A DNA stretch of 64,000 nt from positions 1,499,501 through 1,563,500 of the forward strand of contig JAOTON010001028.1 in NCBI GenBank assembly GCA_034440635.1. The letters are read 5' to 3'. The DNA is from Lepas anatifera. Its lineage: Eukaryota; Arthropoda; Thecostraca; Lepadidae. Position numbers and translations under genes: made by a program. Positions 34,717 through 45,904 of the stretch are shown here, in pieces. Within the stretch, counting starts at the first letter, position 1. Each line of letters opens with the position of its first letter. Below the pieces are notes generated by a model, which had not been told where the DNA came from, did no database searches, and saw only the letters and a program-made list of their open reading frames with translations.

Positions 34717-35570
34717 AATCGTGTAGAAAATATAAAAAATTCTCGTTCATAGTGTAGCCAGACCTCGAATTGGGCTTCACACGAATGCCTTTTAGAATGA
34801 AAAAATGGATGTCGATTATGATGTTGATGATGCTTTTGATGCTGACGTATATGCATTTGACGTTTAACTTTGGGCCCAGATTTACAGACTGGAGAAAACG
34901 GCTGTACTTGTTGAATTATTTTAACTAGTCAGTAGTGATGGGCTTAGGTCAAAGGTGCGGCTCAGGTATGGCTTTTTTTTTTTTAGATAATGATGCTTTT
35001 CTGCAGCCAGATGTATACTCTTTCGACGTTTAACGTTGGGCCAGAGGTGCAGGCTGGGGAAAAAGGGTTTACCAATTGCACACCGCATTAAGCAATATTA
35101 CGCAATGGATTAAGTTTAGGGATAAGTTGACCCCGAACCAATAAGTACAATCTTAATTAAATGATTCGAGCGAGATATAGCCTTATGCTGAATTAAAGGC
35201 GAAAGTTTGCAGTCATTACACCGATCTAGTGTCACGTGTACTAATAATTTATTATTGTTAGCATTTTAGCTGCGGTCTAAGGAAAAAATATATAAATGAT
35301 AAGAGCAGAAGCTTGCAAATAACGTTAACATACTTCAGCGAATTTTTCATTGTTATTTAGAAGCTAGTGTTTGGCTGAAATAATAGAAAAGTCTGTCACA
35401 CAACTACTGGTCTACTGTTGTTGCATTGACGACTTTACTCTTAGGTTAGAGGTACCAAGATCGTTGTGGTCACGACATCCATCTTTCCATTCTAAAAGGC
35501 ATTTGTGTGAAGCTCAATTCGAGGTCTGGCTACACTATGACCGATAATTTTTGATATTTTCTACACGATT

Positions 35571-35600
35571 CTGATGAAGGGCTGTGCCCGAATATATAAT
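35571..35600 (+). ncRNA. Hammerhead-ribozyme-like core (right arm)
   Basis: CTGATGA at 35571-35577 is followed by a GGGC/GCCC stem II and GAA at 35590-35592. It has the same architecture as the left-arm copy, with a better-paired stem II. Confidence 0.5.
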
Positions 35601-36175
35601 CTTCAGTGTTTTTTTTACATTTCCGGGTTCGAATGCTAAATAGTATAAGCTTGATAGGTCAAATCAGGTCAAATTTAAAATTTGACTTGACCTGAGGTCA
35701 GGTCAAAGGTGAAGTTCGTTCAAAAGTGACATCGTTAGAACTGCAAGAATGCGGCGAACCTAATGCCGTTAAAATCTTTTACACCATCCATTACCAAGTT
35801 ATACAGTTAAAACAATTTTTCCTATGTATTTCCAATGGACAGGGCATGGCTCGTACCTGACCTTAGGTCATTGATATAAAAAATACCGGAATATGATATT
35901 TATAACTCGATGTGCCCATTATGTGATATGAGTTTCAATCGGATACGTTCATCCTGTTCTAACTTATGCTATCCTAAACTTTTTTTAGTTAATATCATTT
36001 AGCCTGCACTAGTGACCTGACCTGAGATGACCCAACTTTAAAATGTTGCCTAAAGTTGTAAACATGATTAGAAAAAAGTATACAAAGTACGGCGGCGCTT
36101 CACGCCGCAGTTTTTATTTTGTCTCCAAAAAAGCCGAGGGGGGCAGGTACCCGCCCCCATCACGGCGCGTGTTAA

Positions 36176-37439
36176 AGCTCTAGGTATAAAGAAGAGTTAA
36201 AGCAGTAAGATTAGAAACGCCTTTTTCAGCGTTTATCTTAAAACTCACACCAGCACGTGAACGAGCGCGCCTCAAAGTAGTGAGATCATAGCCTAAAACT
36301 GTGGATATTTGTTGCAAACGCTTTATAAATCACGTCCGTAACAACCCACAACAAATACCTAAGTACTCTCCCGCCAGTTACCCACTGTTACCCACGTGTT
36401 TCGTGAAACACGTTAACACGTTTCTTCTGGCAGTGTTTATAATGATTTCAGCTATTAGACTTCAGTTATGTTTCCCCTTATCTGACGAGGACTGGGTTTT
36501 TAACCCCTCTCCTCCTCCACGTAACCTTGCGAGAATGGGACATTTGTCCGAATCCCGAAATCTAAATCATTTGCCGACGTACCTCACCGTTCCTTTGAAG
36601 GTGGGCTGCGACGTGAAATGTTCATTCTGAAACGATGGCCAAGTGCAACAGCCTCCAAAATTTATATCTAATCTCACTTTGGGTTTGTTCCCAACACGCC
36701 TCAGGATGCCAAGTGGGGAACTGTGTTTAGCGATATTTGTACCTGGGACTGTGGGCGTTGAGGTGAAAAGGCATAAAGTAAGATAATGTTTTGCGTGGGA
36801 GCTGAAACAATGAAACGTTACACAGTTCTATCCACACATTTCTTCAGCATCTCTTACGAACAGCTGTATTCTGCCACCAGGTCTTGAAAAAATGCAATAC
36901 ATTTGGGAATATCCTGCAGCCCAAAAAAGTATATTGATAATATCTCTGAACTGTGAAGAGTGATTGTAAAGTGGGTTTTAATAGGTACCAAGTATAATTA
37001 ACTAATAATTTTGCCAGTCCACGTGGCAAAGATTGGTTAGACTATGTTGGGAGTGCATTGAAAATAATCGCAGCCCGTATGAATCTGACCTGTCAGCGGT
37101 CTAGGAAAATTAAGCCAGCGGAAAGGCTTTGATTTGTTCAGCGAATTTGTTCCAAGCCACACATTAACCCCATATGGTTATTTGTCCCTAAAGAGGAGGT
37201 CTATAAACATATTGAAACTCGAGCAGATATTCGGAAGGGTGAAACTGTGAGATAAACCGAAAAATAACTACAAAAATATGTGGGAGTTTCCTATCTTCCC
37301 ATATGAATATTTTCAAATTCTTCAGGATGGGAGAAATACTCTTGTGCGTGAACTTGTGAGGGGTGAAAGGATAAATGCGATGGCCATATAATCGAATGCT
37401 GCAATATATGCTGACAAGAATAGGAACTTGTGACTTTTG
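36176..37439. other. Unassigned, no gene recognised
   Basis: No recognisable domain, RNA gene or element. Short open frames look like chance. Confidence 0.35.
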
Positions 37440-38070
37440 ACATATGGGGCATTCAGGACAAAACGACCAAAAATATTTCAATTTGACACCACCATGTCTA
37501 GAAAAATCTAAAACTTTGTCTCCGGGGTAGTTTTGGGCCAGAAACACGCCTGTGAGAATCTTAGCCCCTCCGATCAATGGTGACCGAGATATAGCCCGAG
37601 GCATTTTCGAGAGGTCACCTTATAGACTCATCTTTGATGCTTCATAACTCAAAACGCATAGCCTGATTAACAAGTTTTGTATATCATTGAACTCGTCTTG
37701 AACTATACTTTATTTTGAAAAAAGAAAATTTAAAAATTTGAAAATTTTTGATTTTTAATATGTTTGACCTTTTCTCTTTTGACCTAGCTTGACCTTTTCG
37801 CAGTTGAAATTACCCTTTTAGACACATCAAAAATTTTGATTAATAAAATATCTTTCGATAGAAAAATAATAAAAATGCGTTCTTGCTATAAGTTCCAAAT
37901 ATTTAGCACCTAAGGTAGGTATGTAGACGGTTTTTGACCACTGCAGTAGTACAGCCTTATGTTTAACGCCGCAAACATAGTGATTGTTTTTGTAATCGGT
38001 TGCTGGCAATCATATTGCTTTGTCTTTACGAAATTTTCATCGTGCAAGTGTCAGAATTTATGACAATTAA

Positions 38071-39681
38071 CACGCGCCCACCCGAGGGGGTGGGCAACCG
38101 GCCTCCTCAGGTCTCTACAGGTAGTAAAAAACACCTTAGCGCAGCACCACCGTACGCCATCTATCTCTAACACAACATATTACAACTTCTGGAAAAATAA
38201 TTTAGGTCAACTGGGAGGTGGTAGGTACCGTAAATACTGAAGGCCAGCTGGCAACTGACTGGTGAGGGTGTGACCTGAGGTAGACGGTCGTCGTTATGCC
38301 TTGTGGGACTTTCAAATTTGGTTCATTGATTAACACTTCATCGTGGGAGTTGCTCGTTTGGGTGGTGGGGTCGGGGTCTCCGTAAAAGTCCCGTGATGAC
38401 TCTGGTGAGACACCTACTCCTAAAACTGAACTGGAAACAACTTGGACAATATTTATAAAAATAAAATTGCAGCCATTAAAAGTGATAGAAAGGGATCCAT
38501 TGTTTCGAGGGAGACGACGGCAAATGAACTTATTAATAAATGACCTTTCAGCCTTAAACGAAAGTTTACAAAGATGTTGCGAGTTTATCCATAATTGAAA
38601 CAAATATAAGTTATCCTATGAGCACCACTAACTCACACAATTACATCGTCCCCGAGATGGAAAAGTAGTATCGATACAAGGTGACCCAGTGCAGCACAGC
38701 ATACGTTTGAGAGGATTCATGCAATGTAAACAAACGTGTCTGAAAGAATTTCATTCCCAAAAGTAATTTGAATCTGCTCATATATGCGAAAAAGTGTCCT
38801 GAAATTGTAACGCATTCGACTTGGTCACTTGAACAGATTGCCTCATGATATTTTTACAAGGTGATCATTTCATAGCTGACACGGATCCCAGAATCCCAGA
38901 TGAATAATTACACTGTGCACTGGGAGTGATACCGCTAAACAGCCAGTTTTAATCACTACCGAATATGTTACACACAATCGTTTGGTCGTGTCATCTTTGG
39001 GGTTGCTCGAGGTCACTGTATTTCTTACAGGAACAAAGTGGAAACCTAAATTTTGTGGCATAATAGGTGACAGAGGAGAGCCGTTGAAAGAAATGTTCAG
39101 CGCCATTGGAACACTCTTGTTGAGCCCAAACGGATTATGTATCTTATAATATTGCCTAGTCAAATGCCAAAATTAACCTGCTTTGACCTAGAGCCAGGCT
39201 TAGGTCTGTATGGTAAAAGAATATTAATTAAACTGCAGTGGCAAGCCAGACACGACAACGTAAAAACAAAACCTCCATCGCAATTCTCGACAATTCTCAA
39301 TTTTCTCAAGTTATCAAAATTTACCAATTGCCCCATGCATTTCTAATGGAAAGACCATGACCTTGACCCTGCTCCCGGTTATCGACATAGAAATCCTGCT
39401 ACGAAAAATTATCTTGCTGGGCGACCTTACTATGTAATGTGAATCAAACCACGATAGGCTAAATTTGATATTATTGATGCACTTCCCAAAGTTTTTTCGA
39501 GGTTAGGTCTCTTGACCTGGTTTGGCGGTTTGACCTGGTATGACCTAGTTCTAAAATTTTTCCAGAAGTTGTAATATGTTGTGTTAGAGATAGATGGCGT
39601 ACGGTGGTGCTGCGCTAAGGTGTTTTTACTACCTGTAGAGGACCTGAGGAGGCCGGTTGCCCACCCTCGGGTGGGCGCGTG
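38071..39681. mobile_element. TTAA element family H at the centre of the palindrome
   Basis: The left end CACGCGCCCACCCGAGGGGG follows TTAA; the right end is its complement, followed by TTAT. The inverted termini extend inward about 130 bp (to 38200 and from 39560). The first bases (CACGCGC) resemble families A and F. The interior includes CTTGACCTGG and TTTGACCTGGTATGACCTAG near 39510-39550 and a diverged form of the conserved block (39340-39480). A SINE-2 fragment lies at 38322-38420. Confidence 0.7.
38322..38420 (+). repeat. SINE-2 body fragment
   Basis: GGGAGTTGCTCGTTTGGGTG and the following GGTCTCCGTAAAAGTCCCGT match the body of the tRNA-like element at 54644-54860 (GAGTTGCTCGTTCGAGTGGT). 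The head is absent. Confidence 0.7.
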
Positions 39682-40275
39682 TTATTGTCATAAATTCTGA
39701 CCTTGCACGATGAAATTTCGTAAAGACAAGCAATATGATTGCCAGCAACCGATTACAAAACAATCACTATGTTTGCGGCGTTAAACATAAGGCTGTACTA
39801 CGCAGTGGTCAAAACCGTCTACATACCTACCTTAGGTGCTAAATATTTGGAACTTATAGCAAGAACGCATTTTTTATTATTTTTTCTATCGAAAGATATT
39901 TTATTAATCAAAATTTTTGAGGTGTCTAAAATGGCAATTTCAACTGGGAAAGGTCAAGCTAGGTCAAGAAGAAAGGTCAAACAAATTAAAAGTCAAAATT
40001 TGCAAATTTTGAAATTTTCTTTTTCAAAATAAAGTATAGTTCAAGACGAGTTCAATGATATACAAAACTTGTTAATCAGGCTATGCGTTTTGAGTTATGA
40101 GATCAAGATGGTCTATAGGTGACCTCCGAAAATGCCTCGGGCTATAACTCGGTCCCGTTGATCGGGGGGGCTAGATTCTCCGGCGTGTTTCTGCCCAAAC
40201 TACCCCGGAGACAAAGTTTCGTTTTTCTAGATATGGTGGTGTCAGCCTTGGTCGTCTGTCCTATGCCCCATATAT

Positions 40276-40872
40276 GTATGGCACCACTTTGAGAAAAATA
40301 ACATTTTCTACATGCTTAGGTAATCTCTTGATACACTGATAACTCATGAAATGTCATGACGCCTATAATTCCTACTGCATTTCTTATGTACGGCAATTTT
40401 TAAACATCGTTTTTGATAGTTCCCTAGGTAATCTCGAATGCAGTCAATTTCTCCCTCTGCAAACAGGCAGGCATTTGGCAGGCATTTGGATCTACGCTTT
40501 ATGTCACATACAACGCCTCACGCTTTTAAAACAGCAACTTGTGTGCAACAGAAGCGAAAAATCATTCAGATTGGTAAAACAGGCTTACTTTGTCTTGCCT
40601 ATCCATTCGTTCAACTATCGCCTTCAGGTCAAGTTCAGGGCGCACCAGGCAAGAGAAGAGGCCAGTGTGCGCTGCGCACTGTGCAGGGCTTGCCTTCGCC
40701 TAATGTACCTATAAGGTTTGGTTAATTTTAGAATGTAAACTGACAACATCATATTTTGCTTTTTTTCGGACTTGACCAAGGGATTCCATTGGTGCTTACG
40801 TATTTTTATGGCTCTACTCCGTACCTAAGCCGTTATGACGCAAAACGTAAGCTACGATTTTATCCCTATTAT
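40276..40872. other. Unassigned, no gene recognised
   Basis: A 122-codon + frame (40346-40714) has no recognisable domain and no clear splice sites. Confidence 0.35.
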
Positions 40873-41311
40873 CACGCGCACTGGAGAGAAAGGGGCCTCG
40901 GAGGCCCCTCCACCTATTTTTCCGAGGTGGCCTAAGAACCGCTGGTAGCCGAAAACGATAGTCGGCCAAATTTAACAGAATTTAATGGCGCGTCGATTGT
41001 TGCAATAATTTTGGAAACCAGTCAACAATGTTTTTGCTTATAGGCTTTTAAAGTCAGACCTGCATATTGAGATCGCCGCAATCGCGCAGTCGGACCAGTT
41101 CGCTTGCATGGGAGACCGAGTGGTGGCGTCATAATGTACTATAAACGGGATGATATATCAAGGGAATCTCACATGAAGGTCAAGGTCGAGGTCGAGGTCA
41201 AAGATCACAAGTCAAAGTCGTGTCAGCACTTTCAAAGTCATTGACCCCAGTGCTTCCGGCCAAATGGCATTTCCCGGTTTTATGTGTATTTTGCTATGCT
41301 GTCATAGTTGA

Positions 41312-42151
41312 CACGCGCATTGACGGGGGTCTGAGCCACCTTCGCCTTGACGGGGGGGCGGGTACCCGCCCCCATAAGATCTCGAGAACCGCGCTAGGTG
41401 GCGTAAAACGGTTAAACGGCGTTGGATAGCCCATCCACTTCTCAGTCGAAAATAGCGGGATATTTTTTTTGTCAGGTTACATTTAAGGTCACTAGAGGTC
41501 AAAACATGCCGTAATAGGGATAGCATGTAAATGAAGTTTTTCGGTCATTACATCTAAACAAGTAAAGATAGAGCAAAACGATTTGAACTATATGAATCCT
41601 CACAGCAAGCCGAATCGAATAGGTAATATATAATATGACCTTGCTAGGTCAAATCAAGGATTTGACCAGACCTGAGGTCAGGCCAAGCTAAAATTGGGCA
41701 AATTGCAATCATTAGAACCGCAATGACGAGGCAAATCTAATGCAGTTGAAATAACAGCTCTATCTCCATTCATTACTAAGTTATTCAGCTAAAACCATTT
41801 TTCCCATGTATTTCCAATGGAGAGGTCATAGCTCGTACCTGACCTTAGGTCATCGATAGCAAAAATACTGGAATATATTTTAGAGAACTCGGTGTGGCCA
41901 TTATGTGATATGAGTTTCAATCGGATAAGTTTACCCTATTCCAACTTATGCTATCTTAAACGTTTTTTGAGGTCAGGTCACTTGACCTGTACTGGTGACC
42001 TGACCTGTGATGACCTAACCTTAAAATTTTGACAAAATTTGTAAAAATGATGAGGGAAAAGGTATGCCAAGTACGGCGGCGCTTCGCGCCGCCGTTTTTG
42101 TGTTATCTCCGAAAAACCCGAGGGGGGTACCCGCCCCCGTCCATGCGCGTG
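41312..42151 (+). mobile_element. TTAA element family A, copy 3 (840 bp)
   Basis: Left end CACGCGCATTGACGGGGG; right end the complement of CACGCGCATGGACGGGGG. Flanks are TTGA (41308-41311) and TTAA (42152-42155). Uninterrupted copy with a GCGGGTACCCGC palindrome inside the left end, TGACCTTGCTAGGTCAAATC (41637) and CCTGAGGTCAGG (41673). No open frame of note. Confidence 0.85.
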
Positions 42152-42879
42152 TTAAGGTAACTGAATTTAAAGGCAAGATCGAAGGTCATGGGTAAAAGTC
42201 AATTCTCATTTGCCGCCAAACAGTTGTTACATTGCTAGTTATAGTGTAGATTATAGATAGTATACCATATTGTGACCTCATAGGTCACTGACCTTTAATG
42301 ACCTTGACCCCAAAATTGTAGGAAAGATTCTTTGTGACCTGCCCTTTATGTTAATGGTCTGTCTTAAGCTTGTTCCTGTATATTTCCCCATAATTATGGT
42401 ATTTCCCAATAGGTCACCAGCATGGCCAAGATTTGACCTTTCATGACCTCGTTTGACCTTGAAGATAGTTAAAATTGGGCATGATGTAGATCGCTATAGC
42501 CCCCACCCACCTACAAATCGGCATATTTCTACCCCTCTTAGTTTCCGATATCTTTTTTTAATATCTTTGCGTTTCCAACCCGGGAACATTTTACGCATTT
42601 ACACCACACACACGCAGACACACACTATGTGCACGGCAGCGGGGCTTACGCTTATAAGCGTAAGGAACAGGTACTCCCATGCTGGATCCATTTTGGCTGT
42701 TGACAAGTGTTATCGGCACCCTTGCCGGACAGTCATGTCCGCACGCTCCATATCACACGCCCCACCGTACCAGGCGGTGGGGCTATCCCGACTCCTCGGG
42801 CCTGGTGCTCCGGTAACACGCGGCGAGGCCGTGCCCTCGGGCGGTGCCACTGGACCGGTGGATCTGTTTAAAGGCAGAT

Positions 42880-43116
42880 TAAGCCTGTGCTCCCAATAAC
42901 AAGGGCGCTGGTTGGTCAGCGGAAGTCCCTAGTCAAAGCGGGCACTACCCAGTCTACTGCCATCTCCTGCAGGAGATGACAGTAGACTGACAGTACTAGA
43001 CCGCCTCCTACCCATGGGTAAGAGGTGGTCGAGGAAAATGCTGCCAGAGGTCAGCTTTGATCCAAGGACCTCCCACACTGGACCGAGGTGCCTTAACCAA
43101 CTGCGCCACGGCGGTG
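42880..43116 (-). repeat. tRNA-related SINE-3
   Basis: Read on the minus strand from 43116: CACCGCCGTGGCGCAGTTGG, then TTAAGGCACC, a good A box (TGGCGCAGTTGG), with a weak B-box match (GGATCAAAGCT). The downstream body contains a 40-nt near-perfect palindrome at 42950-42989 (arms CAGTCTACTG, centre CATCTCCTGCAGGAGATG). The element end is uncertain; sequence up to 42700 may belong to it. Confidence 0.55.
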
Positions 43117-43171
43117 ATAGTTTCTGAGATCTTGGGGGGCCTACCAGGCCCCTGGCCCCCTCCAGTGCGTG

Positions 43172-44569
43172 TTAGTGCCAGACCCTTCTCCAGTGCGGGT
43201 GTTAAACCATATTTTGACCTTAAGTGGCCTCAAAAGTGACCTGATCAAACAATCGGATGCTATATTTTGAGTAAATATTATGGTGACTCTCTAACGCCGC
43301 CTTCTGATTCTCGTTACCTAATATTGTTTCTGAGATCTTGGGGGCGGGGGGGGGGTGGGCGTGCCCGTACCGGCCAAGGTGGTGTGGACTCCCGTATAAC
43401 AAAGTGTGTTAAAAGTAGGGCACACAAGCAACCGCTGGCGTCGAAAGCCTAGAGCCTAGATGGCGTTTCGCCTCTTTTGAGGCGAAACCATCTAGAAATT
43501 ATCAAATTACCACCGAACCGGGAAAACAATTCGAATTTTGAAACATGAACGAAACATTCAATGAGTTCGAATCCGAAGGGCTTTGGAACTATCGACGGAG
43601 TACTTTTCTGTCGGCTAGGTGTTTAGTACAATTAACAACTTTGGCCCCCACCCGCTTTTTTGGCGGTGGTGGTGCTCTTGAATGCAAGGAAAGCACGTGC
43701 AAGATTTGACCAAATGGGCAGTTTCCAGCATATGCTATCGCTTTGTACCTAGCAGCTTGGAAAGGAGAGCGAACCCAATTTCCAAAGCAGAATTATGACG
43801 TTTTACCGACTGGCCTGTTCGTGATATTTGTTTGGTACTTATGTCGTCAGGGTCAGCCCACTAGCTTGGGATCTGACTATTTATTTATTGAAATAAAAAT
43901 CTGTCAACTTGACCATTATCGGGGGCGTAGCCAGGATTTGGCTAACAGGGAGGAGCGGGCGACACCGAAAGAGGCCCCTACAATAACGCCAAAAGGACCC
44001 CCTCTGGAACCAAAAAATGTTGGCGAGGAAAAAACGTTGAGCGGTGGAGGCGGTGACTGCCAGGATTAAATTAGTTCACTAAATCAAGTTATCACGACGG
44101 CTAATCCCGAACAATCGCTTTAAACCAGGCGCCTGTGAGGCATCTCGAGCGCACCATGACAAAACATGCTTTTTTACCTACCCACATTACCTTGAAATCC
44201 ATTCGTGCTGGAGAAGCGAAAAAAACATCTTAGTACTTCTGCCTCTTCTGGAGGAATTTCTTTCACCGTCGAAGGGATTCCTTCCGAACGGACGAAAACG
44301 CTTTTAAATGCTATTTCCTCGCGGACAAAGAGAACTCAGCCTACCATTGGGGGCCTAGCTGGCTTACCCTAATGGCTCCAGAGAGTCATGGTCATTAAGT
44401 ATTCTGCTTGTACCTATCTGAGGGCCACCTGTAACTAGTTCAGAACATCATACTGAACTCAGAGACCACAAGGGCATTCCTGACTAAGGGACTAAGGTCG
44501 TGGATGAAAGGTGCCTTGAAACGTTTTTTTATTTATAATTGGGGCGATGCTATTTAAGGTCATTGGCTA
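43172..44569. other. Unassigned; hairpin and hAT fragment
   Basis: CCAGTGCGGGTG|TTAA at about 43201 is another family-F-like right end. A strong hairpin lies at 43456-43495 (arm TTTCGCCTC, loop TTTT, flanking CTAGATGG / CCATCTAG). GGGGGCGTAGCCAGG at 43920 starts a truncated hAT-like sequence related to 56704-56971. No gene recognised. Confidence 0.45.
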
Positions 44570-45140
44570 AGACGTCACAATATGATACCTTCCCTATAGT
44601 GAACACTATAACCAGCAATTCAGTAATCGTTTGGCGAAAACTTGGGGCTTGAACTTTGCCTATGGCCTTCCAATTCCTCCTGTGACATTCACCTTAATAT
44701 CGATTATCCTGTACTATGACGCCATAGAAAAGTATTCGTCATAGTGGGTGCCGTTATCTGGTCGGAAGTACTGGGTTCAATGGCCTTGAAAAGGCTGTCG
44801 TGGCCTTGAAATGCAACCTTTAGCCCTGATCTTGACCTTCCTGTGAGGTGGCCCTAACATATGCCCTCAATATTTGTGACTTTATGACGTCACCACGCAG
44901 TTCATAATGGAGATGAGCTGGTGCGGCTGCGTGATTGTGGTGATTTCAAAATATAGGATTAACTTTAAAAGCCTGTCATAGAAAACATGATGGATGAATT
45001 TTTAAAATCATTTTGCCAATCGAAGCGTTCATTAGTTAGTTCATATGCAGCCAATTAGCGTTTTCCTGTCACTAACTGTTCTCCGGCCACCTTGGAAAAA
45101 TAAATGGAAGGGTGCATTAGGACCCTTCTACTACGCGTGC
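44570..45140 (-). mobile_element. Family F, diverged minus copy (fragment)
   Basis: In reverse it follows the order of family F: terminus TTAGCACGCGTAGTAG near 45135, GGCCGGAGAACAG, CATGACGTCATAAAG-like sequence and AGGTCAAGATCAGGGC. It is much more diverged than copies 1 and 2. Confidence 0.5.
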
Positions 45141-45660
45141 TAACTCGTGTACCACGCCCCTTTGCGACTCCAATGGCAAATGTTGGGCCCCACGAATGAA
45201 ATATCAAGAATCCTTTAGATCTCACTAGGGCGTATTAGAATGACCTCAAATGCTCAAAATCTATTGCCGTAAATAATCTGGACATAGGCGTACGGAAAGA
45301 GGGAAGGAAGGCAAACTGGAGAATTACAAAGGTACAATTAGGGAGTTTTAAAGAACTCGATTGGAGGTCGGCAGTAATGAGGTGACCTCGTGACTGTTTT
45401 TGTAGCCACTGTGTCTTCAAGGTTGTGAAGAGGGGGTGTGGCCGAGTATATAATCGTTGATCTTGCGTAATATTCTATCTCGTATTCGAAGAAATAAGTC
45501 CAATAATCATTTTTCTAGAATTTTTGAAGCTTTAAAAAAAACTTGCTATTCAAAATGAGTCCAATGTTGAGCAGCTTTGTCCGTCCAAACAGGAATTTTA
45601 AAAGCAGGCCCAAGGGAACCGGGCTATAGGCGCTGAAGGCTGTTTGACTCATCTCTGCAG
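45141..45660. other. Intergenic or upstream-intron sequence of Nmdar1
   Basis: GAAGAGGGGGTGTGGCCGAG followed by TATATAATC (about 45427-45460) is a degraded match to the hammerhead-bearing Penelope arm. The stretch ends in a good splice acceptor, TTTGACTCATCTCTGCAG (AG at 45659-45660), with a pyrimidine tract and a plausible branch site. Confidence 0.5.
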
Positions 45661-45754
45661 TCGCTCCACCCTGCTCGGCCCCGAGTCTGACCCCAGCGCT
45701 GCTGGTGTTCGCCAGGGTGGTACCAGGCCGGCCATGTGAGGCCAGTGCGCGGCC
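45661..45754 (+). other. Nmdar1: 5' UTR part of the first coding exon of Nmdar1
   Basis: The 94 nt between the acceptor at 45660 and the start codon. They contain a minimal upstream ORF, ATG TGA at 45734-45739. Its TGA is in frame with the main start, which excludes an earlier in-frame start and supports ATG 45755. The acceptor implies at least one more upstream non-coding exon. Confidence 0.6.
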
Positions 45755-45904
45755 ATGCAGGCCCCGGCGCGGCCGCTGCTGCTGTGGCTGCTGGTTCTTC
45801 TGAGCCGGCCGCCGCCGCCGGCCGCCCAGAGCCCGCGCCATTTCCGGATCGGCGGCGTGCTCTCCAGCTCCGAGAACGAACAGACCTTCAACAACACCAT
45901 ACAG
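45755..45904 (+). CDS. Nmdar1: NMDA receptor subunit 1, coding exon 1
   Basis: Fifty codons from ATG 45755. Residues 1-25 are a signal peptide (ARPLLLWLLVLLS core). The mature sequence HFRIGGVLSSSENEQTFNN corresponds to the start of the amino-terminal domain of ionotropic glutamate receptor NMDA subunit 1, where known arthropod proteins read YNIGGVLSNSDSEEHF and vertebrate ones IGAVLSTRKHEQMF. The subunit is the obligatory glycine-binding partner of NMDA receptor channels in the neuronal plasma membrane. The exon ends in phase 0 at CAG|GTCGGC; the donor lacks a purine at +3 and is weak. The open frame runs on into the intron to 45994. The exon is very GC-rich. The assignment rests on the join with the exon at 61103; either exon alone would be less certain. 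Confidence 0.88.

Larger units (their letters stand above)
34571..35629. mobile_element. Fold-back Penelope-like non-autonomous element
   Basis: CGAATGCTAAATA occurs at 34558-34570 and again at 35630-35642: a 13-bp target duplication in family A copy 2. Inverted arms of about 150 bp (34654-34806 and 35487-35627) are highly similar. Each contains CTGATGAAGGGCTGTGCC, a hammerhead-like core. The middle holds two diverged copies of a block with GACGTTTAAC and GGGCCAGA. No reverse transcriptase is present. The variable-length duplication and the hammerheads fit Penelope-like elements. Confidence 0.65.
34249..36171 (+). mobile_element. TTAA element family A, copy 2 (interrupted)
   Basis: TTAA at 34245-34248 and 36172-36175. 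Left end CGCGCGCATTGACAGGGG, right end the complement of CACGCGCCGTGATGGGGG. The interior carries TGACCTGAGGTCAGGTCAAA near 35690 and the conserved block TTTCCAATGGACAGGGCATG near 35830. A fold-back element (34571-35629) is inserted with a 13-bp duplication. Confidence 0.8.
37440..40275. repeat. Large palindrome: inverted arms of about 0.75 kb
   Basis: 37440-38200 and 39560-40275 are inverted copies with high similarity. Examples: ATCTTTCGATAGAAAAATAA near 37850 against its complement near 39885, and GCATAGCCTGATTAACAAG against its complement near 40070. The symmetry continues through the TTAA/TTAT sites at 38067-38070 and 39682-39685 into the termini of an inner element. Arms carry TTGACCTAGCTTGACC-type motifs. 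No protein is encoded. Confidence 0.85.
40873..43171 (+). mobile_element. TTAA element family F, copy 2 (interrupted)
   Basis: Left end CACGCGCACTGGAG after TTAT, right end the complement of CACGCACTGGAGGGGG before TTAG. About 430 bp match copy 1. Homology is interrupted at TTGA (41308-41311) by family A copy 3 and resumes at AAGGTAACTGAATTTAAAGG. The interior carries GGTCAAGGTCGAGGTCGAGG (41179) and many TGACC motifs (42270-42470). A tRNA-like SINE-3 has also inserted near the right end. Confidence 0.75.

Noticed and set aside
43090..43116. Functional minus-strand tRNA gene
   Set aside because: Only the D-arm half is convincing; the B box is weak and no cloverleaf closes. Treated as a SINE head.
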